The notes below the pieces were generated by a model. It searched no databases and was not told where the DNA came from. It saw only the letters and a program-made list of their open reading frames with translations. A stretch of 64,000 nucleotides of DNA, taken from Saprospiraceae bacterium (GTDB lineage Bacteria > Bacteroidota > Bacteroidia > Chitinophagales > Saprospiraceae). Position numbers and translations under genes: made by a program. The stretch lies in the NCBI GenBank assembly GCA_016718205.1, contig JADKEB010000031.1:620001-684000 (forward strand), written 5' to 3'. Below, piece by piece: positions 35,598 through 44,886 of the stretch (its first letter is position 1; the number at the start of each line of letters is the position of its first letter).

Positions 35598-36233
35598 ATG
35601 AGTACTGAAAAATTGATCGCTCAAAAACTTTTGCAAATAAACGCAATTAAATTAAACCCACAAAATCCTTTTACTTGGGCTTCTGGTATTAAGTCACCTA
35701 TTTACTGCGATAATCGTGTTTCTTTGTCTTATCCTGAAGTAAGAAATATTATTAAAAAAGCATTTGGCGAAGTATCGGAGTCATTTGGTGATGTTGATAT
35801 GATTGCAGGGGTTGCTACTGCCGGGATTGCTCATGGAGCGTTATTGGCCGACTATCTTGACAAGCCTTTTTGTTACGTGAGATCAGCTCCTAAAGGGCAT
35901 GGAAGACAAAATCTCATTGAGGGAGAAATACCTGTCGGGGCAAAAATCCTTGTTGTTGAAGACCTTATTTCGACTGGAGGTAGTTCGATTGAAGTAGTTG
36001 AAATCCTTCGAAACGAGGGGCATCAAGTATTGGGGGTATTAGCTATTTTTGATTATGGTTTTGAAAAAGCAAAAGAAAATTTTAGGATAAACAATTGTAA
36101 ATACCTTACTTTGTCCAATTATAACGCTTTGCTGAAAGAAGCTATCGAAAGTAAATACATCTCTTTATCAGAATCATCAATTCTGGCTGAATGGAATAAA
36201 GATCCTCAAGCCTGGTATAACAAATATTTTTAA
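35598..36233 (+). CDS. pyrE: Orotate phosphoribosyltransferase PyrE
   Basis: A 211-residue enzyme; ATG 35598 is chosen because upstream in-frame codons run through the divergent Nudix gene. It shows NPFTWASGIKSPIYCDNR (orotate/PRPP region), a lysine-containing loop RSAPKGHGRQNLIEG and the PRPP-binding motif ILVVEDLISTGGSS. It converts orotate and PRPP to OMP in pyrimidine synthesis. The M42 peptidase gene follows 22 bp later. Confidence 0.95.
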   Translation: MSTEKLIAQKLLQINAIKLNPQNPFTWASGIKSPIYCDNRVSLSYPEVRNIIKKAFGEVSESFGDVDMIAGVATAGIAHGALLADYLDKPFCYVRSAPKGHGRQNLIEGEIPVGAKILVVEDLISTGGSSIEVVEILRNEGHQVLGVLAIFDYGFEKAKENFRINNCKYLTLSNYNALLKEAIESKYISLSESSILAEWNKDPQAWYNKYF

Positions 36234-36255
36234 AACGATAAGCCATAAATTTTAA

Positions 36256-37335
36256 ATGAATATTATCACCCAAAAATCAGAAGAGTTTTTATACAAATAC
36301 TTGAACAACGCATCACCTACAGGCTATGAAGTCTCCGGACAGAAAATATGGGTAGAATACATCAAATCTTATGTTGACTCCTGGCATCTTGATAATTATG
36401 GTACCGCTTATGGTGTTATCAACCCCGGACATGAGTACAAAGTAATTATCGAGGCCCACGCTGATGAGATCTCATGGTACGTTAATTACATATCTGACAA
36501 TGGCTACATTCAGGTCATCAGGAACGGTGGTTCAGACCATATCATTGCCCCTTCAATGCGTGTCAATATTCATACAAAAAAAGGAATTGTAAAGGGTGTA
36601 TTTGGATGGCCGGCAATCCATACCAGGAAAGGTAAAGACGAAAATATGTCGCCTACGATAGACAATATTTTTGTTGATGTTGGAGCTAAGGATAAAGCCG
36701 ATGTTTTGGCTATGGGCATCCATGTGGGATGTGTCATCACATTTCAGGATGAACTCACTACGCTGAATGATATCTACTACTGTGGTCGAGCTTTAGATAA
36801 CAGGCTTGGTGGATTTTGTATTGCAGAAGTTGCCAGACTATTGAAAGAAAAGAAAAAAAAACTACCATTCTCCTTATATATAGTAAATGCTGTTCAAGAG
36901 GAGATTGGGCTTCGGGGTGCAGAAATGATTGCCAACACTATAAAACCGCATGTAGCCATCATTACTGATGTAACACATGATACCAGCACACCTTTGATCA
37001 ATAACAAAATCCAGGGTGATATAAAATGTGGTCTTGGTCCTACGCTCACTTATGCGCCGGCTGTTCATAATTTATTGCGTGAACAAGTGATAGAAGTAGC
37101 AGAATCCAAAAAGATTGATTTCCAAAGATCTGCATCAAGCAGAACCACAGGAACGGACACAGATGCTTTTGCCTACAGCAACGGAGGAATCCCATCTGTA
37201 TTGATTTCATTGCCACTGAAATATATGCATACGACAGTAGAAATGGCACATAAAAAAGATGTGGAAAGTGTCGTTCATCTTATTTATGAAACCTTACTTA
37301 GTATCAGGCCTGATCAAAGTTTCAAGTATTTTTGA
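36256..37335 (+). CDS. M42 family aminopeptidase
   Basis: A 359-residue metallopeptidase. Ligand motifs for a two-metal centre are visible: AHADE, RALDNRLGGF, VQEEIGLRGA (catalytic and metal Glu pair), ITDVTHDTS and a C-terminal MHTTVEMAHKKD. The TIDNIFVDVGAKDK segment is typical of M42 (FrvX/TET-like) aminopeptidases, which form large cytoplasmic assemblies that trim peptides. It is likely cotranscribed with pyrE (22-bp gap). Confidence 0.88.
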   Translation: MNIITQKSEEFLYKYLNNASPTGYEVSGQKIWVEYIKSYVDSWHLDNYGTAYGVINPGHEYKVIIEAHADEISWYVNYISDNGYIQVIRNGGSDHIIAPSMRVNIHTKKGIVKGVFGWPAIHTRKGKDENMSPTIDNIFVDVGAKDKADVLAMGIHVGCVITFQDELTTLNDIYYCGRALDNRLGGFCIAEVARLLKEKKKKLPFSLYIVNAVQEEIGLRGAEMIANTIKPHVAIITDVTHDTSTPLINNKIQGDIKCGLGPTLTYAPAVHNLLREQVIEVAESKKIDFQRSASSRTTGTDTDAFAYSNGGIPSVLISLPLKYMHTTVEMAHKKDVESVVHLIYETLLSIRPDQSFKYF

Positions 37336-37581
37336 AGTCATCATCAACAGAATTCTCTAAATGATGAATTTTGAATGTTTAATTAATTAAGGCTTTGGTC
37401 TTGTTAAAATATGAATATTGAATAAAACTTTGATATTCTGTTACAAATAAAGGAAGCCAGAGATTGAATTTTAATATTCTTTTGACCTAAAGCATATATT
37501 TACAGACATTCTACTTATCATATATAGACTCTAACAAAGCCTTAACTAAGATTGATCTCCCGTTTCATTTTTGAAGATGGT

Positions 37582-37893
37582 GGTTGAGCGCAAGAGAGTG
37601 AAGCCGAAACCACTTAACGAAGCTAACTTTTTGAAGAAAAGTCTGTACCCTAAAGTGGCTTTTACACCGTTAGCACTGCGCTCAATTATTAATCCAAGCC
37701 TACTGGGCACTTGTAGAATTTCGAAATTTGGTCAATCTAAGCTCGGATTTCCACTTGACAAAACTTCTTTTCAAAGTTGGAAATCCAGTCGAAGAAGGAG
37801 GTTGAGCGCAACAGAGTGAAACCAAAACCACTTCAGGGTTAGCTTGATCTCCCTTGTGTTCCGAGTTAATCGCAAAAGTGTGAAGCCGAAAAC
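37582..37893. repeat. Three degenerate copies of a ~33-bp repeat
   Basis: GGTTGAGCGCAA-x-AGAGTGAA-x-CC-x-AAACCACTT occurs at 37582-37615 and 37800-37833. A shorter relative lies at 37863-37893. Inverted relatives of parts (TGCGCTCAA near 37676, GGATTTCC/GGAAATCC near 37746 and 37782) lie between them. The whole 37336-37897 spacer holds no gene. An in-frame ORF across it is built from the repeat. Confidence 0.55.
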
Positions 37894-37897
37894 AAAA

Positions 37898-37932
37898 GCT
37901 CCTGAGTAACCAAAGTTATCAGGAGCTTTTTT
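37898..37932 (-). terminator. Bidirectional terminator after groL
   Basis: The stem GCTCCTGA (37898-37905) / TCAGGAGC (37919-37926) has T tracts on both strands. It lies about 60 bp downstream of the groL stop and can also stop rightward transcription. Confidence 0.75.
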
Positions 37933-37989
37933 ATCTATCTGTATTATACAGGAAATATTTAAAAAATCAACAAGTTTTATTTTTATGGC

Positions 37990-39627
37990 TTACATCATGC
38001 CACCCATGCCACCGCCCATAGGAGGATGTCCATGTCCACCTGCATTCTCATCTTTTTTCTCCGAGATGACACATTCAGTGGTGAGAACCATACTTGCTAT
38101 TGATCCTGCATTTTCAAGAGCTATTCTTGTTACTTTAGTAGGGTCAATTACACCTGCTTTTTTCAGATCTTCGTAAATGCCGGTTCGGGCATTGTAGCCA
38201 TTGGCACCTTCTCCTTTTGCCACTTCCTGGAATACAACAGAACCGTCCACACCAGCGTTTTCAGCAATGATTCTGAGAGGCGCTTCTAGTGCTTTCTTAA
38301 CGATCTGAATTCCAAGATTTTCGTCTTCATTTAATCCTTTAAGGTCTCCAAGTCCTTTGATCGTTCTTACCAGCGCTACTCCTCCACCTGCAACGATACC
38401 TTCTTCTACTGCAGCTCTTGTGGCATGCAGGGCATCATCCACTCTGTCTTTTTTCTCTTTCATCTCTACTTCTGTAGCGGCTCCTACATGCAGCACTGCC
38501 ACACCACCTGCCAACTTAGCAAGTCTTTCCTGAAGTTTCTCCTTATCATAATCAGATGTAGTGGTCTCAATCTGAGCCTTGATCTGACCGATTCTTGCAT
38601 TGATGTCTGCTTGCTGGCCTCTTCCATTTACAATAGTCGTATTATCTTTATCAACTGTGATTTTTTCAGCCTGTCCAAGCTCGCTTATAGTCGCATTTTC
38701 AAGCTTGTATCCTTTCTCATCAGAAATGACAACTCCGCCAGTCAATATAGCTATATCTTCAAGCATTGCTTTACGTCTGTCACCAAATCCAGGAGCTTTT
38801 ACAGCCACGATTTTCAATCCTGCCCTCAATCTATTGACTACCAACGTACCTAAAGCCTGGCTATCTACATCTTCAGCAATGATAAGCAAAGGTCTTCCTG
38901 TCTGCACAACTTTTTCCAATACAGGAACAATTTCCTGAACATTGGAAATCTTTTTATCATGAATCAGAATCACAGGATTTTCATATTCTGTAGTCATGTT
39001 TTCAGTATTAGTGATAAAGTAAGGAGACAAATATCCTCTGTCAAACTGCATACCTATCACTTCGTCTACATACGTTTCGGTTCCTTTGGCTTCTTCAACT
39101 GTGATGACTCCATCTTTTGTCACTCTTTTCATAGCATCAGCTATCAGTGTGCCAATTTCTTCATCATTATTGGCTGATACAGATGCTACTTGTTTGATTT
39201 TATGAAAATCAGAACCGATCACTTCACTTTGTTTCTTCAAATCTGCAATAACAGCGGCAACTGCTTTATCAATACCTCTTTTCAGATCCATAGGATTTGC
39301 TCCTGCAGTTACATATTTCATACCTGCATTGACCATAGCCTGAGCAAGAACTGTTGCGGTAGTTGTACCATCTCCAGCTGCATCAGCAGTTTTAGAAGCT
39401 ACTTCTTTTACCATTTGAGCACCCATATTTTCTACTGCATCTTCAAGTTCGATTTCTTTCGCAACTGTAACTCCGTCTTTTGTGATTATTGGAGCACCAA
39501 AACTTTTTTGAATGACTACATTACGACCTTTGGGTCCCAGAGTCACTTTAACAGCATTTGCTAATTGATCTATTCCTGATTTTAATTTTACTCTAGCTTC
39601 TGTGTCAAAACTTACTATCTTAGCCAT
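37990..39627 (-). CDS. groL: Chaperonin GroEL (Hsp60)
   Basis: A 545-residue chaperonin, normal length. It starts AKIVSFDTEARVKLKSGIDQ and carries VTLGPKGRNVVI, DGVTVAKEIELED, DAAGDGTTTATVLAQ (ATPase core) and the closing GGxGGMM-type tail GGHGHPPMGGGMGGMM. It folds proteins in the cytoplasm with GroES, whose gene precedes it by 48 bp. No CIRCE inverted repeat was seen upstream of groS, so HrcA control is not supported here. Confidence 0.98.
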   Translation of the reverse strand: MAKIVSFDTEARVKLKSGIDQLANAVKVTLGPKGRNVVIQKSFGAPIITKDGVTVAKEIELEDAVENMGAQMVKEVASKTADAAGDGTTTATVLAQAMVNAGMKYVTAGANPMDLKRGIDKAVAAVIADLKKQSEVIGSDFHKIKQVASVSANNDEEIGTLIADAMKRVTKDGVITVEEAKGTETYVDEVIGMQFDRGYLSPYFITNTENMTTEYENPVILIHDKKISNVQEIVPVLEKVVQTGRPLLIIAEDVDSQALGTLVVNRLRAGLKIVAVKAPGFGDRRKAMLEDIAILTGGVVISDEKGYKLENATISELGQAEKITVDKDNTTIVNGRGQQADINARIGQIKAQIETTTSDYDKEKLQERLAKLAGGVAVLHVGAATEVEMKEKKDRVDDALHATRAAVEEGIVAGGGVALVRTIKGLGDLKGLNEDENLGIQIVKKALEAPLRIIAENAGVDGSVVFQEVAKGEGANGYNARTGIYEDLKKAGVIDPTKVTRIALENAGSIASMVLTTECVISEKKDENAGGHGHPPMGGGMGGMM

Positions 39628-39675
39628 ATATTTTAATTTTTAAAAATGAATTAATGAATTTGTTATTAAAAATAA

Positions 39676-39939
39676 TTAGATAATCACCAGGATATCATCT
39701 TCTCTCATGATCAGGTAGTCCTCACCCTTAAAATTGATTTCCTGACCGGCGTATTTGCCATACAGAACAGTATCACCTTTTTTTACTGTCATCTTGTTTC
39801 CATCTTTGCCTGGTCCTACAGCTATAACTTCTCCTTTTTGAGGCTTTTCTTTTGCGGTATCAGGGATGATGATTCCCCCTGTTGTTTTTTCCTCTGCTGG
39901 TGCAGGTTTTACTACCACTCTGTCATTAATTGGTTTCAT
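39676..39939 (-). CDS. groS: Co-chaperonin GroES (Hsp10)
   Basis: An 87-residue co-chaperonin with the usual MKPINDRVVVKPAPAEEKT start, the mobile-loop TTGGIIIPDTAKEKPQKG and the VLYGKYAGQEI and EDYLIMREDDILVII C-terminal part. It caps GroEL; groL follows 48 bp downstream on the same strand. Confidence 0.97.
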   Translation of the reverse strand: MKPINDRVVVKPAPAEEKTTGGIIIPDTAKEKPQKGEVIAVGPGKDGNKMTVKKGDTVLYGKYAGQEINFKGEDYLIMREDDILVII

Positions 39940-39996
39940 ATAGTATCTGATTTTAATTTAATATGTTAAAAAATAAAATTTTTGAATTTGCTTTAA

Positions 39997-40130
39997 GAGT
40001 ATATTTAAACTTTTATCATTTGGGGACGGTGGGGTAAATTTTTTTATGCCCGGTTTTTTTTCCGGCCTCGCGCCCCGGCGGCGACAAAAAAATCGCCCAA
40101 AAAAAAGCCTCAAACAAAAATTTTTTTATC
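39997..40130. mobile_element. Degenerate GAGTATGTTTAAA-family MITE (253-bp-type left arm)
   Basis: GAGTATATTTAAACTTTTAT at the left end matches the left arm of the 29205 element with one change, and TTAA precedes it. The right end (CTCAAACAAAAATTTTTTTA) is only vaguely similar to CTCAAACATAAAAATTTAAA of that element. The interior is unusually GC-rich (40020-40100). Likely a decayed copy; the end point is approximate. Confidence 0.4.
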
Positions 40131-40254
40131 CTATTATATCATGAAGTATGCCAAAATAGAAATCCCTGTTCACGACCTGCCAAAATGATCTCACATGTGC
40201 CAATTAGTTACGAGGACAATCATCCGGCTGCCAAATTGACATAATACTCCATCT

Positions 40255-40626
40255 TTACAATTCAGTGATTTCAATAAAATAACCATCCGGATCCTTGATA
40301 AATAATTGTAATACTCCATCTGACCTTGGTTTTATGTCTTTAATGATCGTCACATTATTGTAAATCAAATGGTCTCTAAAGCTATAAATACCGGTCACAG
40401 CAAAAGCAAAATGTAGTTGGCGTGAACCAGAATGATGCATCACGGAACTTTCATCAGCAATGATGTGTAACTCAAGGTGTGGTCCAATAGAAAACCATAC
40501 CCCTTCAAAATCGAAATCGGGTCTTTTGAGTTGCTCCAAACCCAAAATCACAGTATAAAAATGGCAACTATCTGATAGATTTTTTACTGCAATAGTATAA
40601 TGATGAAAAGTGCCTTTAATTCCCAT
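40255..40626 (-). CDS. VOC/glyoxalase-superfamily protein
   Basis: A 123-residue single-domain vicinal-oxygen-chelate protein. HHYTIAVKNLSDSCHFYTVILGLEQL, LELHII, RQLHFAFAV, and the closing FIKDPDGYFIEITEL are the four-strand/metal-ligand landmarks (His and Glu ligands). Function could be a lyase, dioxygenase or resistance protein; substrate unknown. Its ATG overlaps the end of prfB by 11 bases, so translation is probably coupled. Confidence 0.8.
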   Translation of the reverse strand: MGIKGTFHHYTIAVKNLSDSCHFYTVILGLEQLKRPDFDFEGVWFSIGPHLELHIIADESSVMHHSGSRQLHFAFAVTGIYSFRDHLIYNNVTIIKDIKPRSDGVLQLFIKDPDGYFIEITEL

Positions 40627-41696
40627 CCCACATCAGATATGCCTTAAGAAATCCGTCGAGATCGCCATTCAATACTGCATCCGTATTCCTGTTTTCATGA
40701 CCTGTGCGATGATCCTTGACCCTTCGATCATCCAAAACATAAGATCGGATTTGCGAACCCCATTCATTTTTCATTTTTTGAGATTCAAGTTTTTCGCGTT
40801 CTGCTCTTTGTTTTTCCAGCTCTATCTCATAAAGCCGTGATTTAAGCATCTGCATGGCTTTATCTCTATTGGCGTGTTGTGACCTTGCTTCCTGACACTG
40901 TATAGCTATGCCTGTAGGTAAATGTTTGATACGCACTGCTGTTTCTACTTTGTTGACATTTTGGCCTCCCGCTCCCTGGGCTCTGAAGGTATCCCATTCT
41001 ATTTCAGCTGGATTAATTTGTATATCTATAGTATCATCAACAAGAGGATGGACAAATACAGAAGCAAACGATGTCATTCTCTTGCCTTGAGCATTAAATG
41101 GGCTCACCCTTACCAATCTATGGACACCATTTTCTCCTTTCAGCATACCATAAGCATACTCTCCATCGATTTCTATAGAGATAGATTTAATTCCTGCCAC
41201 ATCACCATCGATCCTGTCAAGTTCTGTTACTTTATACCCACTTTTATCTGCCCACATCAAAAACATCCTTAAAAGCATAGAAGTCCAGTCACAAGCCTCT
41301 GTACCTCCGGCACCTGCATTGATTTCGAGAGTACAGCTTAGAGTATCTTCGGGCTGATCAAGTGTAGTCCGAAACTCTATATCATCTAATTGATTAAGTA
41401 ATTCTTTATACTTTTCATCTATTTCGGCTTCAGTGCCTTCTCCTTCTTTCAAAAACTCCAGAAGCACTTCAAGATCATCTATGCTTGTTTCAAGCATGTG
41501 GTATTTTTCGACCCATTTTTTATGATCTTTCAGCTCTTTTAAAGTGATTTCAGCCTTTTCCGGATCGTTCCAAAAAGTTGGGTCCAGAGAAGTTTGTTCT
41601 TTCTCTTCTATTTCAATAATACGGTGATCGACGTCAAAGATACCTCCTTACCGATGTCAATCGCACCCTTAAATCAGCTAACTGTTCAATGGTCAT
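40616..41696 (-). CDS. prfB: Peptide chain release factor 2 (programmed +1 frameshift)
   Basis: RF2, recognising UGA and UAA. The first 20 codons (from 41696, MTIEQLADLRVRLTSVRRYL) end at an in-frame UGA at 41634-41636. A +1 shift there continues into the main frame (DVDHRIIEIEEKEQTSLDP...) to 40616. Together they give about 359 residues, normal for RF2. GGQ is seen in RAQGAGGQNVNK and the tail SYVLDDRRVKDHRTG is typical. RF2 levels autoregulate its own frameshift. Confidence 0.96.
41634..41650 (-). promoter_or_regulatory. prfB programmed frameshift site
   Basis: On the minus strand the sequence is AGGAGGTATCTTTGAC: an SD-like AGGAGG immediately before the CTT-TGA slip site and a C after the stop. 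It matches the classic bacterial RF2 frameshift signal. Confidence 0.93.
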
Positions 41697-41940
41697 TGCC
41701 CTGCATGTTTAAATTTTTAAAAAATATTTTTCCATTCCACTTAAAATAACATGCTGTATAATAAAATGTTATTTTACTTCTAAAAACCTAAATGACATAC
41801 CAATACTCCATCCAACTTCATGTGTTTATTTAACCACACAATTGAAAAGCTCATTTTAAGATGTTTAGGTACAAATACTCAATGTCGTTGATTTTTTTTA
41901 TAACCCAAAAACGACATTGAATATATTTTAAACAATAAAT

Positions 41941-42831
41941 TTATTGTCCTGTAAAGTCGTCGAGTTCTACATAAAACACAAGTTCTGCATTAGCAGGGAT
42001 AACAGGTGGACTACCGGCTTCTCCATAACCCAAGGCACCCGGAATAAAGAGAAATGCTTTTGCGCCTTTATTAAGAAGTGCTATTCCTTCATCCCACCCT
42101 TTGATAACTTGGTTTTGACCTAAAGTAAACGGAAAAGTCTGACCTCTTTGGAAAGAATTATCAAACATTTTTCCATCGCTTAGTACACCGTAATAATTAA
42201 CACTTACAGTATTTCCTGTTTTGGGGTTTGGTCCCTGACCTTCCTTCACGATATAATACTTAAGGCCTGATGCTGTAGTCTTAGTTTCTAACTTACCTGA
42301 CTTGTAATCTTCCAAAGTCGTTTTAGTTAATTCTTCAATGGCAGGTAATTTTTCCATATTTGCAGCAATTTTTGCCTGCATTTCTGCTTGTTGCTCCTCC
42401 ATATACTTTTTATACTGCTCTTCATTTTTAAATTCTTTAATACCTACCTCGTAAGTGATGTGTTTCATATCAGCAATATCAGCAGGTGGATTTGGAATCG
42501 AATCCACTGGCATAATGAGTTGATATAAGCCTCCTACTTTACTTACAGCGAGTAATTCAAGTACAGGATTTGCCATTGGGTGCTTGGGCATTTCCTGCAA
42601 AATTTGCATCACAGGCATTTGTGGGCCTTCTTTCATTTCCTGAAGTACTTTGCCTTTTTCATCGGTGATTTTTATTGTAAAAAATACGTAATCATTTACT
42701 TTTGGTACATCACCTTTTCCAGCCTGAATTACTTTATAATCAAACCCGCTTGGTAATTTGGTATCTCCACTTTTACAACCTAATATCCCTATTGCTAATA
42801 AAAATAAAATTGAACTAAGATTAAATTTCAT
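41941..42831 (-). CDS. FKBP-type peptidyl-prolyl isomerase lipoprotein
   Basis: A 296-residue lipoprotein (signal peptide with a GC lipobox, Cys19). A degenerate FKBP-like region spans about 28-135 (DYVFFTIKITDEKGKVLQEM). A helical linker (about 140-185) follows, then a canonical FKBP domain at about 190-295 (VSVNYYGVLSDGKMFDNSF, GQNQVIKGWDEGI, GAKAFLFIP, LGYGEAGSPPVIPANAEL, VFYVEL). It assists folding of exported proteins in the periplasm or at the outer membrane. The nrnA-like gene lies just upstream on the same strand (54 bp). Confidence 0.88.
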   Translation of the reverse strand: MKFNLSSILFLLAIGILGCKSGDTKLPSGFDYKVIQAGKGDVPKVNDYVFFTIKITDEKGKVLQEMKEGPQMPVMQILQEMPKHPMANPVLELLAVSKVGGLYQLIMPVDSIPNPPADIADMKHITYEVGIKEFKNEEQYKKYMEEQQAEMQAKIAANMEKLPAIEELTKTTLEDYKSGKLETKTTASGLKYYIVKEGQGPNPKTGNTVSVNYYGVLSDGKMFDNSFQRGQTFPFTLGQNQVIKGWDEGIALLNKGAKAFLFIPGALGYGEAGSPPVIPANAELVFYVELDDFTGQ

Positions 42832-42884
42832 GATTTGTTTTATTGAAAATTATTAATTATTTAAAAAAGATCATCTGTCTGGCT

Positions 42885-43892
42885 TCAGGATTGAATTTTA
42901 GGTAGGTACAAAGGCATGACTTTTTTGACTTTGTCAATGATATCCTGAAGATTGGCATAAACTCCACCACCGGCAGCATTTTTATGACCTCCGCCATTGA
43001 AATATTTCTGAGCAATCTCCTGAACTGAAATATCTCCCTTACTGCGAAGAGAGATTTTAATAATGCTTGGTTGCTCTAAAACAAAGGCAGCTACTTTTAT
43101 ATTTTCGATCATCAACATATAGTTGACGATACCTTCTGTGTCACCCCGTTGAATTTCAAAGTCAATATAATCCTGTTTGGTAAGCCACATGATACCTACT
43201 CCATAATCCTTTATGACTTCCATCCGATTGGCGAGACAGTGGCCAAGCAATCGCAAGTGTTTTTCTTTCTGAGAATTAAAAATTTTATCTGCCAATTTAT
43301 AATCATCTACACCGAGCTCTTTCAATTTTGAGGCAACTTCATATGTGTATGGTCTGGTACCATATCTAAATGATCCTGTATCAGTGATTAAGCCTGTAAA
43401 AAGTGCTTCACCAATAGAAGTGTCGATCTTTGCAATATCACCCATTCCTTCTATCACCTTGAATACCAATTCACAGGTACTACTTGCATTGATGTCACTA
43501 AATTCGATATCTGTAAACGGTTCAGGATCAAGATGGTGGTCAATCAGGATTTTTTTTGCTTTGCTGAACTGAATATTTTCCCCCAGCTTATCAACTCTGT
43601 CCAATCCATTAAAATCCAGACAAAATATGACTTCACTATTATCAATTACTGATCTTGCCTGGTCAGGATCGGAATCAAATATCACAGACAAGCTCACCCC
43701 TTCTATAAAACCGTATCCGACAGGATATTCACTGGGAAAGATAACTTTTGTGCTATGACCTTGCTTAGTTAAATATCTGCTAAGTGCCATAGAAGAACCT
43801 ATTGCATCTCCATCCGGATTGCGATGAGTTATGATACTGATTTTCTTAGGCAAGATCAGTACTTCTTTTAACAGGCGGATTTCTTCGGTCAT
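42885..43892 (-). CDS. DHH family phosphoesterase (NrnA-like oligoribonuclease/pAp phosphatase)
   Basis: A 335-residue protein, starting at ATG 43892; the frame is open further upstream but this start gives the usual length. It shows ITHRNPDGDAIGSSMAL (DHH motif I), DFNGLDRVDKL, LIDHHLDPEPF (DHH), TGLITDTGSFRY and the DHHA1 GGGHKNAAGGG near the C-terminus. NrnA enzymes degrade nanoRNA and may dephosphorylate pAp in the cytoplasm. It precedes the FKBP gene on the same strand. Confidence 0.85.
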   Translation of the reverse strand: MTEEIRLLKEVLILPKKISIITHRNPDGDAIGSSMALSRYLTKQGHSTKVIFPSEYPVGYGFIEGVSLSVIFDSDPDQARSVIDNSEVIFCLDFNGLDRVDKLGENIQFSKAKKILIDHHLDPEPFTDIEFSDINASSTCELVFKVIEGMGDIAKIDTSIGEALFTGLITDTGSFRYGTRPYTYEVASKLKELGVDDYKLADKIFNSQKEKHLRLLGHCLANRMEVIKDYGVGIMWLTKQDYIDFEIQRGDTEGIVNYMLMIENIKVAAFVLEQPSIIKISLRSKGDISVQEIAQKYFNGGGHKNAAGGGVYANLQDIIDKVKKVMPLYLPKIQS

Positions 43893-43973
43893 AAAAAGTT
43901 GCAAATTTGAGTAAAAAAACCAATAAATCAAAATTATTTTTTGTTTTTTGTATCAATGAAGAATATGATTTCC

Positions 43974-43981
43974 TATTTTTG
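43974..43981 (+). promoter_or_regulatory. Candidate -7 box for ndk
   Basis: TATTTTTG matches TAnnTTTG, 39 bases before the ndk ATG. A TTTG at 43947-43950 is 23 bases upstream, acceptable for a -33 element. Confidence 0.45.
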
Positions 43982-44019
43982 CTGCGTTTTTCACATTTCA
44001 AAATTAAAATTTAATAATT

Positions 44020-44442
44020 ATGGCAACTAACAGAACATTTACAATGATAAAACCTGATGCGGTAAGCTCAGGATATATTGGTGCTATTTTATCTCAGATA
44101 AATGAAGCAGGCTTTAAAATAGTAGCCATGAAATATACAAAATTATCGGCAGAAAAAGCCGGAGAATTTTATGCAGTACACAAAGCAAGACCTTTTTATG
44201 GGGAATTGGTGGAATTTATGTCTTCAGGACCAATTGTTGCTGCGATTCTTGAGAAAGAAAATGCTGTAGAAGAGTTCAGAAAACTGATCGGTTCTACTAA
44301 TCCTGCAGATGCAGCACCTGGTACCATCAGGGCAAAATATGCAAGAAACATTGGTGAAAATGCTATTCACGGGTCCGACAGTGATGAAAATGCAACTATT
44401 GAAGGTGCTTTTCACTTTGCTGGTACAGAGATTTTTGAATAA
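44020..44442 (+). CDS. ndk: Nucleoside diphosphate kinase
   Basis: A 140-residue NDK of normal length. RTFTMIKPDAV at the start, GSTNPADAAPGTIRAKY and the catalytic histidine in NAIHGSDS identify it. It transfers the gamma-phosphate between nucleotides through a phospho-His. Monocistronic with its own promoter and terminator. Confidence 0.97.
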   Translation: MATNRTFTMIKPDAVSSGYIGAILSQINEAGFKIVAMKYTKLSAEKAGEFYAVHKARPFYGELVEFMSSGPIVAAILEKENAVEEFRKLIGSTNPADAAPGTIRAKYARNIGENAIHGSDSDENATIEGAFHFAGTEIFE

Positions 44443-44465
44443 AATCTATTTATACAAATGTCATA

Positions 44466-44502
44466 AAAGCCTGTAAGAACTTGTTTTTTACAGGCTTTTT
44501 TT
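44466..44502 (+). terminator. Intrinsic terminator of ndk
   Basis: The stem GCCTGTAA (44469-44476) / TTACAGGC (44488-44495) is followed by seven Ts. Confidence 0.8.
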
Positions 44503-44649
44503 GATGCAAATATAAATTTTTGTTCATTTGATGGATATGCTTATATATACTCAAAATAAATTGGTTTGCGAAAATTTAATTTATCAATTTATTCATTTTG
44601 AGTATAATGGCGACAGAATTATTTGCAAAATAAATTCTCGTCGGTATAA

Positions 44650-44809
44650 GAGTATGTTTAAATTTTGTTTTTGGATAATAAAATGGAGTTATTTTGAGCG
44701 AAAAGAGGCAAATTTTGCAGTCGAATGTGGGCAATTCGACGAAAAAATTAACGAATTTGTAGCCAAAATAAAACATTTTATTGCTAAAGGATAAATTTTA
44801 AACATATTC
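44650..44809. mobile_element. GAGTATGTTTAAA-family MITE, 160-bp type, copy 2
   Basis: Same length, ends and interior as 19735-19894, with three mismatches, one of them in the right terminal repeat (CATATTC). TAA flanks both sides (44647-44649 and 44810-44812), consistent with a 3-bp target duplication. A plus-strand frame runs through it and into it from upstream; it is not a gene. Confidence 0.78.
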
Positions 44810-44886
44810 TAATATAATAATATGGAAGTAAAGGGTTTTAAGAAAAAATACAAAAATGTTCTTAAATACCTTATCCATCACGGAAA

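Noticed and set aside
37571..37819. 82-residue frame in the groL spacer
   Set aside because: It is built from a repeated DNA element and lacks protein features.
39940..39996. CIRCE operator upstream of groS
   Set aside because: No TTAGCACTC-N9-GAGTGCTAA-like inverted repeat is present.
44528..44794. 88-residue plus-strand frame ending ...KHFIAKG
   Set aside because: It is mostly the interior of the 160-bp MITE; the same peptide is encoded in the copy at 19735, so it is repeat-derived, not a gene.
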